From Kitasatospora xanthocidica (lineage in GTDB: Bacteria; Actinomycetota; Actinomycetes; Streptomycetales; Streptomycetaceae), in assembly GCF_014656195.1 (NCBI RefSeq), contig NZ_BNBY01000004.1:62001-126000 (forward strand): DNA of 64,000 bases. Reading direction: 5' to 3'. The position numbers and the translations under genes were made by a program. Below, in pieces: positions 34,670 to 43,868 of this stretch; the stretch's first letter is position 1; each line of letters opens with the position of its first letter. The notes below the pieces were generated by a model. The model had not been told where the DNA came from and did not search any database. It was given only the letters and a program-made list of their open reading frames with translations.

Positions 34670-35652
34670 GCGGACATCGGACGGTCGGGCCGGACGAAGT
34701 CCGCGCTGCCGATCGCGTGCCCCGGGCCCTTGCCCGCCACCGAGGTCCGCCAGGCCTCCTCGATCGCCGCGTCGTCCGCCCCGCCCCGGAGCAGCGCCCG
34801 CAGGTCCGACTCCTCGGTGGCGAACAGGCAGTTGCGCAACTGCCCGTCCGCCGTCAGCCGCACCCGGTCGCACCCCCCGCAGAACGGCCGGGTCACCGAG
34901 GCGATCACCCCGACCACCGCCTCCGTGCCGGCGATCCGCCACTCCTCGGCGGGCGCGGCGCCGCGCCGACCGACCGGCACCAGGTCGAACCGCTCCCCCA
35001 GCGCGGCCAGCACCTCCTCCGCGGTCACCATCGCCGCGCGGTCCCAACTCCCCTGCGCGTCCAGCGGCATGGACTCGATGAACCGCATCAGGTAGCCGTG
35101 CTCCACGGCGAACTCCGCCAGGTCCACGATCTCGTCCTCGTTCACCCCCCGGACCGGCACCGCGTTCACCTTCACCGGGCCGAGCCCCGCCGCCCGCGCC
35201 GCCGCCAGCCCGGCCAGCACGTCCGCCAGCCGGTCCCGCCGGGTGATCGCGGCGAACCGCTCCGGGCGCAGCGTGTCCAGGCTGACGTTCACCCGCCCCA
35301 GGCCGGCCTCCCGCAGCGCCCCCGCCGTCCGCGCCAGTCCGATCCCGTTGGTCGTCAACGACAGCTCGACCCCGAGCGCGGCCAGCCGTCCGACCAGCCC
35401 CGGCAGTCCCCGCCGCAGCAGCGGCTCCCCGCCGGTCAGCCGCACCGAGGCCACCCCGAGGCGCTCGACCGCGATCCGTACCAGCCGCACCACCTCGTCG
35501 TCGTCCAGCACCTCGGCCCGGGCGAGCCAGTCCAGGCCCTCCGCCGGCATGCAGTACGTGCAGCGCAGGTTGCAGCGGTCGGTCAGCGAGACCCGCAGAT
35601 CGGTGTGGACCCGGCCGAAACGGTCCACCAGCGGGCGCGGTGCGGTGTTCAT
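34657..35652 (-). CDS. moaA: GTP 3',8-cyclase MoaA
   Basis: A 331-residue radical-SAM enzyme of molybdenum-cofactor synthesis. The SAM cluster motif is CNLRCTYC in LTDRCNLRCTYCMP, followed by VRLTGGEPLLRRGL. The second [4Fe-4S] cluster is bound by CGGC in RPFCGGCDRV, then the Cys in LRNCLFA. The C-terminus ends in GG, as in authentic MoaA, where it enters the active site. It turns GTP into (8S)-3',8-cyclo-7,8-dihydroguanosine 5'-triphosphate. The divergent gene encodes a MocA/MobA-like protein, so the two may both serve Mo-cofactor. Confidence 0.96.
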   Translation of the reverse strand: MNTAPRPLVDRFGRVHTDLRVSLTDRCNLRCTYCMPAEGLDWLARAEVLDDDEVVRLVRIAVERLGVASVRLTGGEPLLRRGLPGLVGRLAALGVELSLTTNGIGLARTAGALREAGLGRVNVSLDTLRPERFAAITRRDRLADVLAGLAAARAAGLGPVKVNAVPVRGVNEDEIVDLAEFAVEHGYLMRFIESMPLDAQGSWDRAAMVTAEEVLAALGERFDLVPVGRRGAAPAEEWRIAGTEAVVGVIASVTRPFCGGCDRVRLTADGQLRNCLFATEESDLRALLRGGADDAAIEEAWRTSVAGKGPGHAIGSADFVRPDRPMSAIGG

Positions 35653-35781
35653 CGCCCCAGTACAGGCGGCGGGAGCCCGCCAGACCAGCGGCCGAACCGC
35701 CGGGGAGCGGCCGCGACCTGCGGCTTCGCCTTGTGGATTCCCACAATGCGCGCCCCCGGCCGGCCGGGGCAGGCTGGGCCC

Positions 35782-36399
35782 ATGCAGACCACGCCGACAC
35801 CCCCCGGGGGCGCCCCGGTCGCCGCCCTCGTGCTCGCCGCCGGGGGCGGGCGGCGCCTCGGCGGCCGGCCCAAGGCGCTGATCCGGTACGGGGGCCGGCC
35901 GCTGGTGGAGCACGCGGTGGCGGTGGTCCGGGCCGGCGGCTGCCCGGACGTCACGGTGGTGCTGGGCGCGGCGGGCGAGCGGGTCCGGGCGACGGCGCAC
36001 CTGCCGGGCTGCCGCCTGGTGGCCAACCCGGACTGGGCGGACGGCATGGGCTCCTCACTGCGGGCGGGCCTGGCCGCGCTGCCGCCGCGGGCCCCCGCGG
36101 TGCTCGTCATGCTGGTGGACACCCCGGGCGTCACCCCGGCCGCGGTGGCCCGGCTGCTGGCCGCGCACCGGGCGGGCGCCGACCTGGCCGCGGCGGCGTA
36201 CCACGGGCGGCGGGGCCATCCGGTGCTGATCGGCGCGCGGCACTTCGCCGAGGCCGCCGCGGGTGCCTCCGGCGACGCCGGAGCCCGCGCCCTGCTGGCG
36301 GCGCACGCGGCGGACATCGTCCTGGTCGAGTGCGCCGACGTCGCCGTCCCGGACGACCTGGACACCCCCGCCGACCTGGCCCGCTGGTCCGCCGGCTGA
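35782..36399 (+). CDS. MobA/MocA-like nucleotidyltransferase
   Basis: A 205-residue NTP-transferase (NTP_transf_3). The signature is LVLAAGGGRRLGGRPKALI, then ANPDWADGMGSSLRAG and VMLVDTPGVTPAAV. The length and layout fit the molybdenum-cofactor cytidylyl- or guanylyltransferase group (MocA/MobA), and a moaA gene lies divergently at 129 bp. It may instead serve another nucleotidyl transfer. No nucleotide specificity can be read from the sequence. Confidence 0.85.
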   Translation: MQTTPTPPGGAPVAALVLAAGGGRRLGGRPKALIRYGGRPLVEHAVAVVRAGGCPDVTVVLGAAGERVRATAHLPGCRLVANPDWADGMGSSLRAGLAALPPRAPAVLVMLVDTPGVTPAAVARLLAAHRAGADLAAAAYHGRRGHPVLIGARHFAEAAAGASGDAGARALLAAHAADIVLVECADVAVPDDLDTPADLARWSAG

Positions 36400-36551
36400 C
36401 CGTCCCCCTCAGGAGGGAGGCCGCCTCGTCCCGGACGGTCGGGGGCCCCTGATCCGTCCCTGAGGATTGCCCCATTCCGCGCCCAGCGCCGGACATTTCG
36501 GGGAGCATGGGAATCGTCCCACCCACCCGACACCGACGGACGGAGCCCGCG

Positions 36552-37409
36552 ATGGCCGGACTGCCCGACGACTTCACCGGACACGACCCCACGCGGCCGG
36601 GGGCGGGCGGTGCCGCCGCCCGGGCGATCCGCTGCCCCGCCTGCCGCCGCGAGCACCTGTACGAGCCGCCGTCGCTGCCCTGCCCGTGCGGGGCCTCGCT
36701 CAAGGTGCCGCTGCTGCGCGGCGGCGTGCCGGTGCAGGTGCGCTTCCGCTCCTGGGAAGACTCCTGGCTGAGCATGCGCTGCCCGCACTGCGGCCGCTCC
36801 GACCAGTGGCCGCAGCCCGAGTTCACCTGCAACTGCGGTGCCACCGTCCGGCTGCCGGTGGACCGCACCACCCGCCTGGGCAGCGGCACCGCCGGTCCGC
36901 TCGCCGCCCCCGGCCCGCAGGCCGCCCGCCCCCACCCGGCCCACCCGATGGGCGCGCCGGTGCCGGCCCCGCCCGCGGTGCCCGGCGGCTCCACCGGCCG
37001 CGCCCGCCCGTTCCGCCACCGCGCGCCCTTCCGCCCGCACCCGGTGCGCACCTCGCAGGACGCGGTGTTCACCGCCGCCCGCTACCTGGAGTGGCTCGGC
37101 TTCGACGACCTGGAGCTGACCGAGGCGCAGGAACGCGACGGGGTCACCCTGCTGGGCAGCCGGATGGTCGCCCAGGTCGACACCTGGACCGAGCCCGCCG
37201 ACGTGAAGTCGGTCGAGTGCCTGTGGCTGCAGACCCTGCACGCCGAGGAGATGGCCGCCGCGATGTTCACCCTCGCGGGTTATTCGCACCAGGCCACCGT
37301 GCGCGGTGAACAGCTGCTGGTCGCCCTGTTCAGCCTGGACCTGGCCGGCGTGCCGCAGCCCGCGAACGGCGCCGCCGAGGCCCTGATGGAGACCGGCTGG
37401 ACCTCCTGA
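36552..37409 (+). CDS. Protein with two zinc-ribbon segments and a Mrr-like C-terminus
   Basis: A 285-residue protein. The N-terminal half contains two zinc-ribbon-like pairs: CPACRREHLY, then CPCGASL, and CPHCGRSDQW, then CNCGATV. A Pro/Ala-rich linker follows to about residue 160. The C-terminal domain (SQDAVFTAARYLEWLGFDDL onward) resembles the restriction-endonuclease-like (Mrr) fold, but the catalytic D-ExK is not clear. It may bind nucleic acid. I do not know its function. The ATG at 36552 is chosen over an in-frame ATG at 36507. Confidence 0.75.
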   Translation: MAGLPDDFTGHDPTRPGAGGAAARAIRCPACRREHLYEPPSLPCPCGASLKVPLLRGGVPVQVRFRSWEDSWLSMRCPHCGRSDQWPQPEFTCNCGATVRLPVDRTTRLGSGTAGPLAAPGPQAARPHPAHPMGAPVPAPPAVPGGSTGRARPFRHRAPFRPHPVRTSQDAVFTAARYLEWLGFDDLELTEAQERDGVTLLGSRMVAQVDTWTEPADVKSVECLWLQTLHAEEMAAAMFTLAGYSHQATVRGEQLLVALFSLDLAGVPQPANGAAEALMETGWTS

Positions 37410-37612
37410 CCGCCGGGACGCCCCACTAGATCATTTCTCCGCCGAAAGCAACAACCTCCGCTCGTGATCTGGTGCACAAGCTCACCCCCGTGTTGAATTG
37501 CCGCCACAGCGCGGGCCTTTCGCCCTGCCGTCGCCATGCGCACGGGTCGTGGCGGCAGGATCCCAGGGGCAGGTCCGTGCCCATGCTGGATGGCGCACAC
37601 AAGGAGGTGGCG

Positions 37613-38476
37613 TTGTCGGAGCACGGATGGGACCCGAGCGGCCCGGACGGGCGGGGGCGGGCGGCAGCGGAGGAGCCGGGTGACACCGTGTGGCGACTGA
37701 GGTCGCGGGGGTGCTGGCAGGAGGCCGCCGAACTGTTGCGCCCGGCTGCCGAGCAGGACCCGGCGGCGGCCCTCGGGCGGGCCGAACTCCTCATCGAGCA
37801 GTGCCTGTTCACCGCCGCCAACTGGCCCCAGGCGGAGCAGGCGCTGCGCCTGGCGGAGGCACTGGCGGCCGGCACCGAACAGCGCGCGGGCGCCGCCTGC
37901 GCCCGCGGCTTCCTCGCGTACGTGGCGAGCGTGCTCGGCCCGCGGGACCGGCTGGACGAGGCCCAGGCCGCGCTCGGCCGCACCTCGGCGCTGCTGCCGC
38001 CGGACGCACCGGGCCGGCCGCTGCTGGACTTCCGGCGCGGACTGGTCGCGGAGAACCTGCTGCGCGACCGCGGCGCCGCCTGGATCGCCTACCGGCGGGC
38101 GCACGAGGGGGCCGGCGAGCGCGGCGACGAACTGCTGCGCTCGTACACCTGGCGCCACCTGGCCGCACTGGCGCTCGCCCGGGGGGACCACGGGCACGCC
38201 CGGGAGGGCTTCGACGCCTCGTTGCGGCTGCGGGAGCAACTCGGCTTCACGGTGGGGGTGGCTCCGGCGCTCGCGGCGCTCGCCGAGGTGTCCGAGCCGG
38301 CCGAGGCCGCGCGGCTGCGCGCCGAGGCGACCCGGCTGGTGCAGGCCCTGGGCGGGGTGCCGGTCTGGCTCGCGCGCCAGCTGGGCGCGCCCCATACGCC
38401 CCGTGGTGCCGTCCGCGCGCCGGGGCCTCCCCCGGACGGACGCATCGCCAGCGAGACCGGGGGAACAATCAGCTAA
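37613..38476 (+). CDS. Helical-repeat protein of unknown function
   Basis: A 287-residue, Ala/Arg/Leu-rich, all-helical protein with TPR-like helix pairs (LGRAELLIEQCLFTAANWPQ, then AEQALRLAEALAAGTE; ALARGDHGHAREGFDASLRL) between about residues 40 and 250. It has no signal peptide. I chose the TTG at 37613 because an AAGGAGG Shine-Dalgarno sits 5 nt before it; the ATG at 37583 is in frame without one. It ends 14 bp from the iron box of the next gene. Confidence 0.68.
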   Translation: MSEHGWDPSGPDGRGRAAAEEPGDTVWRLRSRGCWQEAAELLRPAAEQDPAAALGRAELLIEQCLFTAANWPQAEQALRLAEALAAGTEQRAGAACARGFLAYVASVLGPRDRLDEAQAALGRTSALLPPDAPGRPLLDFRRGLVAENLLRDRGAAWIAYRRAHEGAGERGDELLRSYTWRHLAALALARGDHGHAREGFDASLRLREQLGFTVGVAPALAALAEVSEPAEAARLRAEATRLVQALGGVPVWLARQLGAPHTPRGAVRAPGPPPDGRIASETGGTIS

Positions 38477-38492
38477 GGTGAGCCTAACCTGG
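38474..38492. promoter_or_regulatory. Iron box (DmdR/IdeR-type)
   Basis: AGGTGAGCCTAACCT (38476-38490) matches 13 of 15 positions in the core of the actinobacterial IdeR/DmdR iron box, TTAGGTTAGSCTAACCTAA. It lies about 150 bp before the FhuF-like gene, which would be repressed when iron is sufficient. Confidence 0.8.
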
Positions 38493-38641
38493 CCGGGGAT
38501 GAGCAGTGCCCCGGCCGGGTCGCCTTGCCGATCCCCGGGCACCGCCATGCCCCGGTCCGGCCACGCCCGGGGGCCACCACCGCCGGGCGGCGCCGGGCGG
38601 TCCCATCGGCGGCCCCGGTCGACCCGATGTGGGGCCCGCCC

Positions 38642-39682
38642 ATGACCGCGAGCAGCACCAGGCCCGGCCCCGCGCCGTGCGCCCCCCGCAGCACCGGGGC
38701 GCACGCCCCCACCACCGGACCGGCCCGCACCGCCCCGGGCGCTGCCTCGTACCACCGGCTGACCGGGCTCACCCCCGTACTCGCCGTACGCTGCGCCGCG
38801 CCCCGGCGGGGCAACGGCTGGCTGCCCGCCGCCGACCTCACCACCCGCCCCGAGGCGGTGCGCGAGCTGATCGCCCACGACGCCCGGCGGGGCCTCGCCC
38901 GCTACGGGCAGCCACTGCGCCCGGACGTCGCGGCCGGCTTCGGGCTGCACCGCTTCGTCTGGCCGGTCTCCCTGCTGTTCACGCTGCCCTGGTTCCTGGA
39001 GCGGCGCGTGCCGCTGCTCGCGCCCGGGGACGTCTCGCTGCGCCGACGGCCCGAGGCGGTGGAGCTGACCGTCCGCCCGACGGGGTTCGTCTGCCTGCCG
39101 GACGACCCGGCGGCCGGCCGGGGTGGTCCGGGCGGGGGCGATCAGGCCGGGGGCCGGGGAGGCCTGGGCGGCAGCCGGGGTGATCAGGCCGGCGGCTCGC
39201 CGCAGGCCCGTACGGTGCCGGACGAGTCCGCGCTGGCCGCCGAACTCCGCTGCACCCTGGGCGAGTTCCTGACCCCGGTGCTGGCCGCCTTCCGCCCGGA
39301 GACGCGGCGCGGGCCCCGGGTGCTGTGGGCGATGGCCACGGACGCGGTGGTGGAGGGGCTCTGGTACGCGGGCGGGCTGCTCGGGGAGCCGGAACGGGCG
39401 CGCGCCGAACTGTCCGCGCTGCTGGCGCCCGGGGAGTCCGGCGGGCGCGCCGGGTCCGCGCACGCGCCCGGCGCGGACGGGCACCCCGCTCCCGCTCCGG
39501 CCCCCTTCACCCCGGGCGCCGGCTTCGCACCCCCGGCGCCCGGCCGCGACGACGCTTCGGCCGCCCCGGGGGCGGCCCCCGACGCTTCGGACACGGACCG
39601 GGCCCGGGCCAGTTGCTGCCTCGTCTACACCGTGGAACCGGGAGAGATGTGCGGCGGCTGCCCGCGCGTCACGCGAGGTTGA
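38642..39682 (+). CDS. FhuF-like ferric-siderophore reductase ([2Fe-2S])
   Basis: A 346-residue protein. The C-terminal motif is CCLVYTVEPGEMCGGC, the C-C-x10-C-x2-C pattern that binds the [2Fe-2S] cluster in FhuF. The central part (EAVRELIAHDARRGLARYG, then FVWPVSLLFTLPWFLERRVP) agrees with the actinomycete FhuF/siderophore-iron reductase family. It reduces ferric siderophore in the cytoplasm so that iron is released. Long Gly/Ala/Pro-rich stretches (about 150-200 and 260-315) are unusual. An iron box precedes it. The ATG at 38642 is a choice among several in frame. Confidence 0.88.
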   Translation: MTASSTRPGPAPCAPRSTGAHAPTTGPARTAPGAASYHRLTGLTPVLAVRCAAPRRGNGWLPAADLTTRPEAVRELIAHDARRGLARYGQPLRPDVAAGFGLHRFVWPVSLLFTLPWFLERRVPLLAPGDVSLRRRPEAVELTVRPTGFVCLPDDPAAGRGGPGGGDQAGGRGGLGGSRGDQAGGSPQARTVPDESALAAELRCTLGEFLTPVLAAFRPETRRGPRVLWAMATDAVVEGLWYAGGLLGEPERARAELSALLAPGESGGRAGSAHAPGADGHPAPAPAPFTPGAGFAPPAPGRDDASAAPGAAPDASDTDRARASCCLVYTVEPGEMCGGCPRVTRG

Positions 39683-39896
39683 CGAAAACCTGTCCGACAC
39701 CAGATCCGGAAAGCCCGGAATTTCAGGAAGAATCCGCTTCAGATTCATCAGACAATATTTTTGTCGCTGAGTCAGAAATCCCTCTCCCCAGCGCATTGAC
39801 AGCGAATCCGCCATTCGCCCGCCGAGCATCCGTCATGATGGTCCCCGCCATCACGGCACAGGAAAGCGACGCAGGAAAGCGAGGCTGGTTCCGGCG

Positions 39897-41030
39897 ATGA
39901 AATTGTCCGACATACCGCTCGGGTGGGCCGTCACCGGAGTCGCGGGGCTGCTGGTCAGCGCACTCCTGGTGGCCCTGCTCCGCAGCCGGGGATCCGCAGG
40001 CACCGCCGGCGGCGATTCCTGGGAGCGCTCCGAGGAACGGCGCCGACGCAAGGAATCCCTGTACGGCGCCGCCTCCTACACGCTGCTGTTCTGCTGCGCC
40101 GCCGTCGCCGCCGCCCTCTCCTTCCACGGACTGGTCGGCTTCGGCGTCCAGAACCTGGGGCTGTCCGACGGCTGGGAGTACCTCGTCCCGTTCGGGCTCG
40201 ACGGCGCCGCGATGTTCTGCTCGGTGCTCGCCGTCCGCGAGGCCAGCCACGGCGACGCCGCCTTCGGCTCCCGCCTGCTGGTCTGGGTCTTCGCCGGCGC
40301 CTCGGCCTGGTTCAACTGGGTGCACGCCCCGCGCGGCTTCGGCCACGCCGGCGCCCCCCAGTTCTTCTCCGGCATGTCCCTCTCGGCGGCGGTCCTGTTC
40401 GACCGGGCGCTGAAGCAGACCCGCCGGGCCGCGCTGCGCGAGCAGGGGCTGGTCCCCCGCCCGCTGCCGCAGATCCGCATCGTCCGCTGGCTGCGCGCCC
40501 CGCGCGAGACCTACGCGGCCTGGTCGCTGATGCTCCTGGAGGGCGTGCGCAGCCTGGACGAGGCGGTGGACGAGGTCCGCGAGGACAAGCGGGAGCGCGC
40601 CCTGGACAAGGAGCGCCGCAGGCTGGCCGGGCGGCGCGAACGGGCCGAGATCCGGGCGATCAACCGCTCCCACAGCACCTGGCGCCGCGGCACCGCCGCG
40701 CGGCAGCTGGAGTCCGGCTCGGAGCCCGCCATAGCCGGCGGGCCCGGGGCCGAACGGCCCGCCGTCACCGAACGGCTCGGGGTCGAGCGGTCGGCCGTGA
40801 CCGAACGGCGCGGGGTCGAGCGGCCCGCCGCGGCCGAGCGCCCCGAGGTGGAGCCAGCCCCCGCGCCGCGCGAGGTCGAACCCGCCGAAGGCACGGTCGT
40901 CCAGCCCGGTCTGCCGGCCCGCCCGGAGCGGCGCACCATCGACCTCACGCTGGAGGAGGACACCGTCACGCTGCCCCGGCTGGACTCGCTGGAGCGCAAA
41001 CTGAAGGACCTGGAGCAGCAGTTCGGCTGA
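39897..41030 (+). CDS. DUF2637-family membrane protein
   Basis: A 377-residue protein with four or five membrane segments (about 8-30, 58-85, 100-120, 125-145 and 155-170) and the DUF2637 pattern ASYTLLFCCAAVAAALSFHG, then LVWVFAGASAWFNWVHAP. DUF2637 proteins resemble the SpdB plasmid-spread proteins of actinomycete conjugative elements, but no other element gene lies here, so a chromosomal role is unknown. The C-terminal 130 residues are charged and repetitive (ERPAVTERLGVERSAVTERR), ending in a coiled-coil-like LDSLERKLKDLEQQF. Confidence 0.85.
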   Translation: MKLSDIPLGWAVTGVAGLLVSALLVALLRSRGSAGTAGGDSWERSEERRRRKESLYGAASYTLLFCCAAVAAALSFHGLVGFGVQNLGLSDGWEYLVPFGLDGAAMFCSVLAVREASHGDAAFGSRLLVWVFAGASAWFNWVHAPRGFGHAGAPQFFSGMSLSAAVLFDRALKQTRRAALREQGLVPRPLPQIRIVRWLRAPRETYAAWSLMLLEGVRSLDEAVDEVREDKRERALDKERRRLAGRRERAEIRAINRSHSTWRRGTAARQLESGSEPAIAGGPGAERPAVTERLGVERSAVTERRGVERPAAAERPEVEPAPAPREVEPAEGTVVQPGLPARPERRTIDLTLEEDTVTLPRLDSLERKLKDLEQQFG

Positions 41031-41115
41031 CACCCGGTCCTGATACCCGGGGCTGACGTTCGATCCTGAGGTTCGGGCCTCGGGTTCGGGCCCGACGCCC
41101 GGTCCTGACGCTCCG

Positions 41116-41161
41116 CCGGGGGCGCCGCCACCGCCGTGGAAGGGCGGGGCGGCGCCTCCGG
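41116..41161. terminator. Bidirectional terminator-like hairpin
   Basis: A 14-bp stem with one mismatch (41116-41129 with 41148-41161) and an 18-nt loop lies between the convergent DUF2637 and SpoIIE-type genes. Confidence 0.75.
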
Positions 41162-41164
41162 GGT

Positions 41165-43582
41165 TCAGGCTGCGGCCGCCCCGCTGAGCTCGAACCACAT
41201 CCGCTTGCCGGACCCGCGCGGCTCCACGCCCCAGGAGTCCGCCAAGGCCTCCACCAGCATCAGCCCGCGCCCCGAGGAGGCCTGCTCCCCCGGGGTCCGG
41301 CGGGTCGGCCACAGGTCCGACTCGTCCTCCACCTCGACCCGGAGCCGGGCCCGGCCGCCGTCCTGCTCCGGCTCCCGGTAGAGCCGGGCGGTGAACATGG
41401 CGTCCCGGTCGGTGTGCCGGATGGCGTTGGTGACCAGCTCCGAGGAGAGCAGCTCGGCGGTGTCGATGAACTCCGCGACGCCCCAGCGGCGCAGCGCGTC
41501 GCGCAGCTCGGCCCGCACCTCGGCCACCCGTGCCAGGTCGGCCTGGCCGATCCGGCGGCGCAGCTGCTGGGCGGCGAGACCGCCCGCCGGGCCGTCCCAG
41601 CGCAGGAGCAGCAGCGCTATGTCGTCCTCGCGCTCGTTGGAGTCGGCGGCCTGGGAGGCGATCCGGTCGGCCAGCTCCTCCAGCGGGTCGCGGGCCGCCT
41701 CCGCGGCGGACGGCAGCGGACGGGCGAGCGCCCGGGTGAGCCGGGCGATGCCCTCGTCCAGGTCCATGCCGCGCGCCTCGACCAGGCCGTCGGTGCAGAG
41801 CAGCACGGTCTCGCCCGGGTCCAGGCTGAACCGGGTGACCCGGTACTCCTGGTCCGGGTCGATGCCCAGCGGCAGCCCGCCGGCCACCGGCACCACGGCG
41901 GCGGTGCCGTCCGCGCGGCGCACCACCGGGTCGAGGTGGCCGGCCCGGACGGCGTAGACCACGCCGTAGTCCACGTTGACCTCGGCGTAGGTGCAGGTCG
42001 CGAAGTGGTCGGTGTCCAGGTCGGCGAGGAAGCGGGAGGCGCGGGCCATCACGGCGGCCGGCGGGTGGCCCTCGGCGGCGTAGGCGCGCAGCGCGATCCG
42101 CAGCTGGCCCATGATGCCGGCGGCGTGCACGTCGTGGCCCTGGACGTCGCCGATCACCAGGCCGACGTGCCCGCCGGGCAGCGGCACCACGTCGTACCAG
42201 TCGCCGCCGATCTGCAGGCCGGAACCGGCAGCGAGGTAGCGCACGGCGGTGGTCACACCCGGCACCGAGGGGACGGTGCGCGGCAGCATCACCCGCTGCA
42301 GGCCGGCCGCCAGCTCGTGCTCGGCGTCGTGCAGCCGGGCCCGCGCCAGCGACTGGGCGACCAGCCCGCCCAGGGTGGTCAGCAGGGTGCGCTCGTCCGC
42401 GTCCAGTTCGCGCTCGTCGTCGAAGCTGACCACGCAGACGCCGATCGCCCGGCCGCTGGCCACCAGTGGCAGGTACGCCCAGGAGCCGCGGCCGGTGCGG
42501 CTGGTCGGCTCCCACACCTCGGGGTAGCCGTCGCGGAAGTCCTCGCGGGTCGAGACGAACACCGGCGCGCGGTGCCGCAGCGCCTCGGCGGCCGGGTGGC
42601 CGGCGGGCAGTACGGTGCGGTCCCAGACCGCCAGCGCCTCGGCGCGGTAGCCGGAGGCGCCGAGGATCCGGGCCCGTCCGGCCTCGAAGGAGGCCAGCAC
42701 CAGGCCGTCCGGCGGCAGCCCGGGCAGCGGCAGCTCGGTGAACACCCGGGCCACGTCACGGACGGTGACGGCCTCGGACAGGGCGCGGGCCGCCTCCTTG
42801 ATGAACCGGGAGCGCTCCTCGCGCAGCAGGGCCATCCGGTCGGCGTGGACGCGCTTGTGCAGCTCGACGGTGGCGTCCCAGACGAAGCCGACCATCCGGG
42901 AGGCCCGGCCGAAGGCGTCGGCCAGCACCCGGCCGCGGAAGCGCACCGCGCGCATGGCCCCGGTCGGCCCGACGGTGCGGTAGTAGGCGCCGCACTGGCC
43001 GAGCTCGGCCACCGCGCGCTCGACCCGGCGGCGCACCACGGGCGCGTCCTCGGGGTGCAGCAGGGCCAGGAAGGAGGCGGCGGTGCGGTCGAAGCGGGCC
43101 TGATCGGCGGCGTCCAGACCGATGATCGCGCAGGCCCGCTGGTCGCCCTCCAGGACGTCGCGGCGGATGTCCCAGTCGAAGGAGCCGATGCCGTTGGCGG
43201 CCATCGCCGGCTCCAGCCAGTCCGGCATGGTGTCGGCGGAGGAGGGCGGCAGTCCGCCGGACAGCACCGGCGCCAGCCGGGCGGCGGCGAGGCTGGGGGA
43301 CGGGCGCGCCGCGGGGGTCCTCCGGGTCGCCTGCGCGGGCGGCCGGGCCCGGCCCGTCCCGGCGGTGGTCCGTCCGGCGGTGGCCTGACCGGCGATGGGC
43401 TGACCGGCGGTGGCCCGGCCGGCGGCAGGCTTCTCGGCGGCGGGTGGGCCGGCGGTGGGCTGCTCGGCGATGCGCGGTTCCACGGTTCCGGTCTCCACGG
43501 CACGCCGTTCCACGGCTCGCGGTTCTACGGCGGACGCGCCGGGAGGAAGCGCCGGCCCCGGCGACTCGGGCTCAGTGGGCAT
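41165..43582 (-). CDS. PAS-GAF-SpoIIE phosphatase with C-terminal HATPase domain
   Basis: An 805-residue signalling protein. After a repetitive Ala/Thr/Gly-rich N-terminus (about 1-110) come a PAS-like domain (about 120-235), a GAF domain (about 260-420), a PP2C/SpoIIE phosphatase (about 440-655: GGDWYDVVPLPGG, GDVQGHDVHAAG, LCTDGLVEARG, EREDDIALLLL) and a HATPase_c_2 domain (about 670-800: LLSSELVTNAIRHT, then GRGLMLVEALADSWG). This combination controls sigma-factor/anti-sigma partner switches. A small HATPase protein is encoded 286 bp upstream. The start at 43582 has an AGGAG. Confidence 0.95.
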   Translation of the reverse strand: MPTEPESPGPALPPGASAVEPRAVERRAVETGTVEPRIAEQPTAGPPAAEKPAAGRATAGQPIAGQATAGRTTAGTGRARPPAQATRRTPAARPSPSLAAARLAPVLSGGLPPSSADTMPDWLEPAMAANGIGSFDWDIRRDVLEGDQRACAIIGLDAADQARFDRTAASFLALLHPEDAPVVRRRVERAVAELGQCGAYYRTVGPTGAMRAVRFRGRVLADAFGRASRMVGFVWDATVELHKRVHADRMALLREERSRFIKEAARALSEAVTVRDVARVFTELPLPGLPPDGLVLASFEAGRARILGASGYRAEALAVWDRTVLPAGHPAAEALRHRAPVFVSTREDFRDGYPEVWEPTSRTGRGSWAYLPLVASGRAIGVCVVSFDDERELDADERTLLTTLGGLVAQSLARARLHDAEHELAAGLQRVMLPRTVPSVPGVTTAVRYLAAGSGLQIGGDWYDVVPLPGGHVGLVIGDVQGHDVHAAGIMGQLRIALRAYAAEGHPPAAVMARASRFLADLDTDHFATCTYAEVNVDYGVVYAVRAGHLDPVVRRADGTAAVVPVAGGLPLGIDPDQEYRVTRFSLDPGETVLLCTDGLVEARGMDLDEGIARLTRALARPLPSAAEAARDPLEELADRIASQAADSNEREDDIALLLLRWDGPAGGLAAQQLRRRIGQADLARVAEVRAELRDALRRWGVAEFIDTAELLSSELVTNAIRHTDRDAMFTARLYREPEQDGGRARLRVEVEDESDLWPTRRTPGEQASSGRGLMLVEALADSWGVEPRGSGKRMWFELSGAAAA

Positions 43583-43868
43583 GCTGCTCCTGCCGCTGCC
43601 GTGGCGGACCGCGCCGACCGTCCGGCCGGGCCGCGTGGCGGTGAGATGGGTCGTGCTGGATAGGACGGTGCCGACGGACGGTGGTCAGTCGAGGTTCGGT
43701 CTCCCCGCTGCTTCCCGCACGTGGACACACATTCCCACCATCCTGGCCAAAGTTCCGCCGAGCGGCAATGCCAACGGGCCGGAAATCTTCCGTTCCGCCT
43801 TCTGTTCAGGGCTTCCTTCGACAGCGAATCAATCGGCTGCGAACAATCGTACGACCATACGACCGGAC

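Noticed and set aside
39751-39765. GACAA-N5-TTGTC palindrome as an operator of the DUF2637 gene
   Set aside because: The 5-bp arms in a short AT-rich stretch are too weak to support on their own, and there is no regulator gene beside it.
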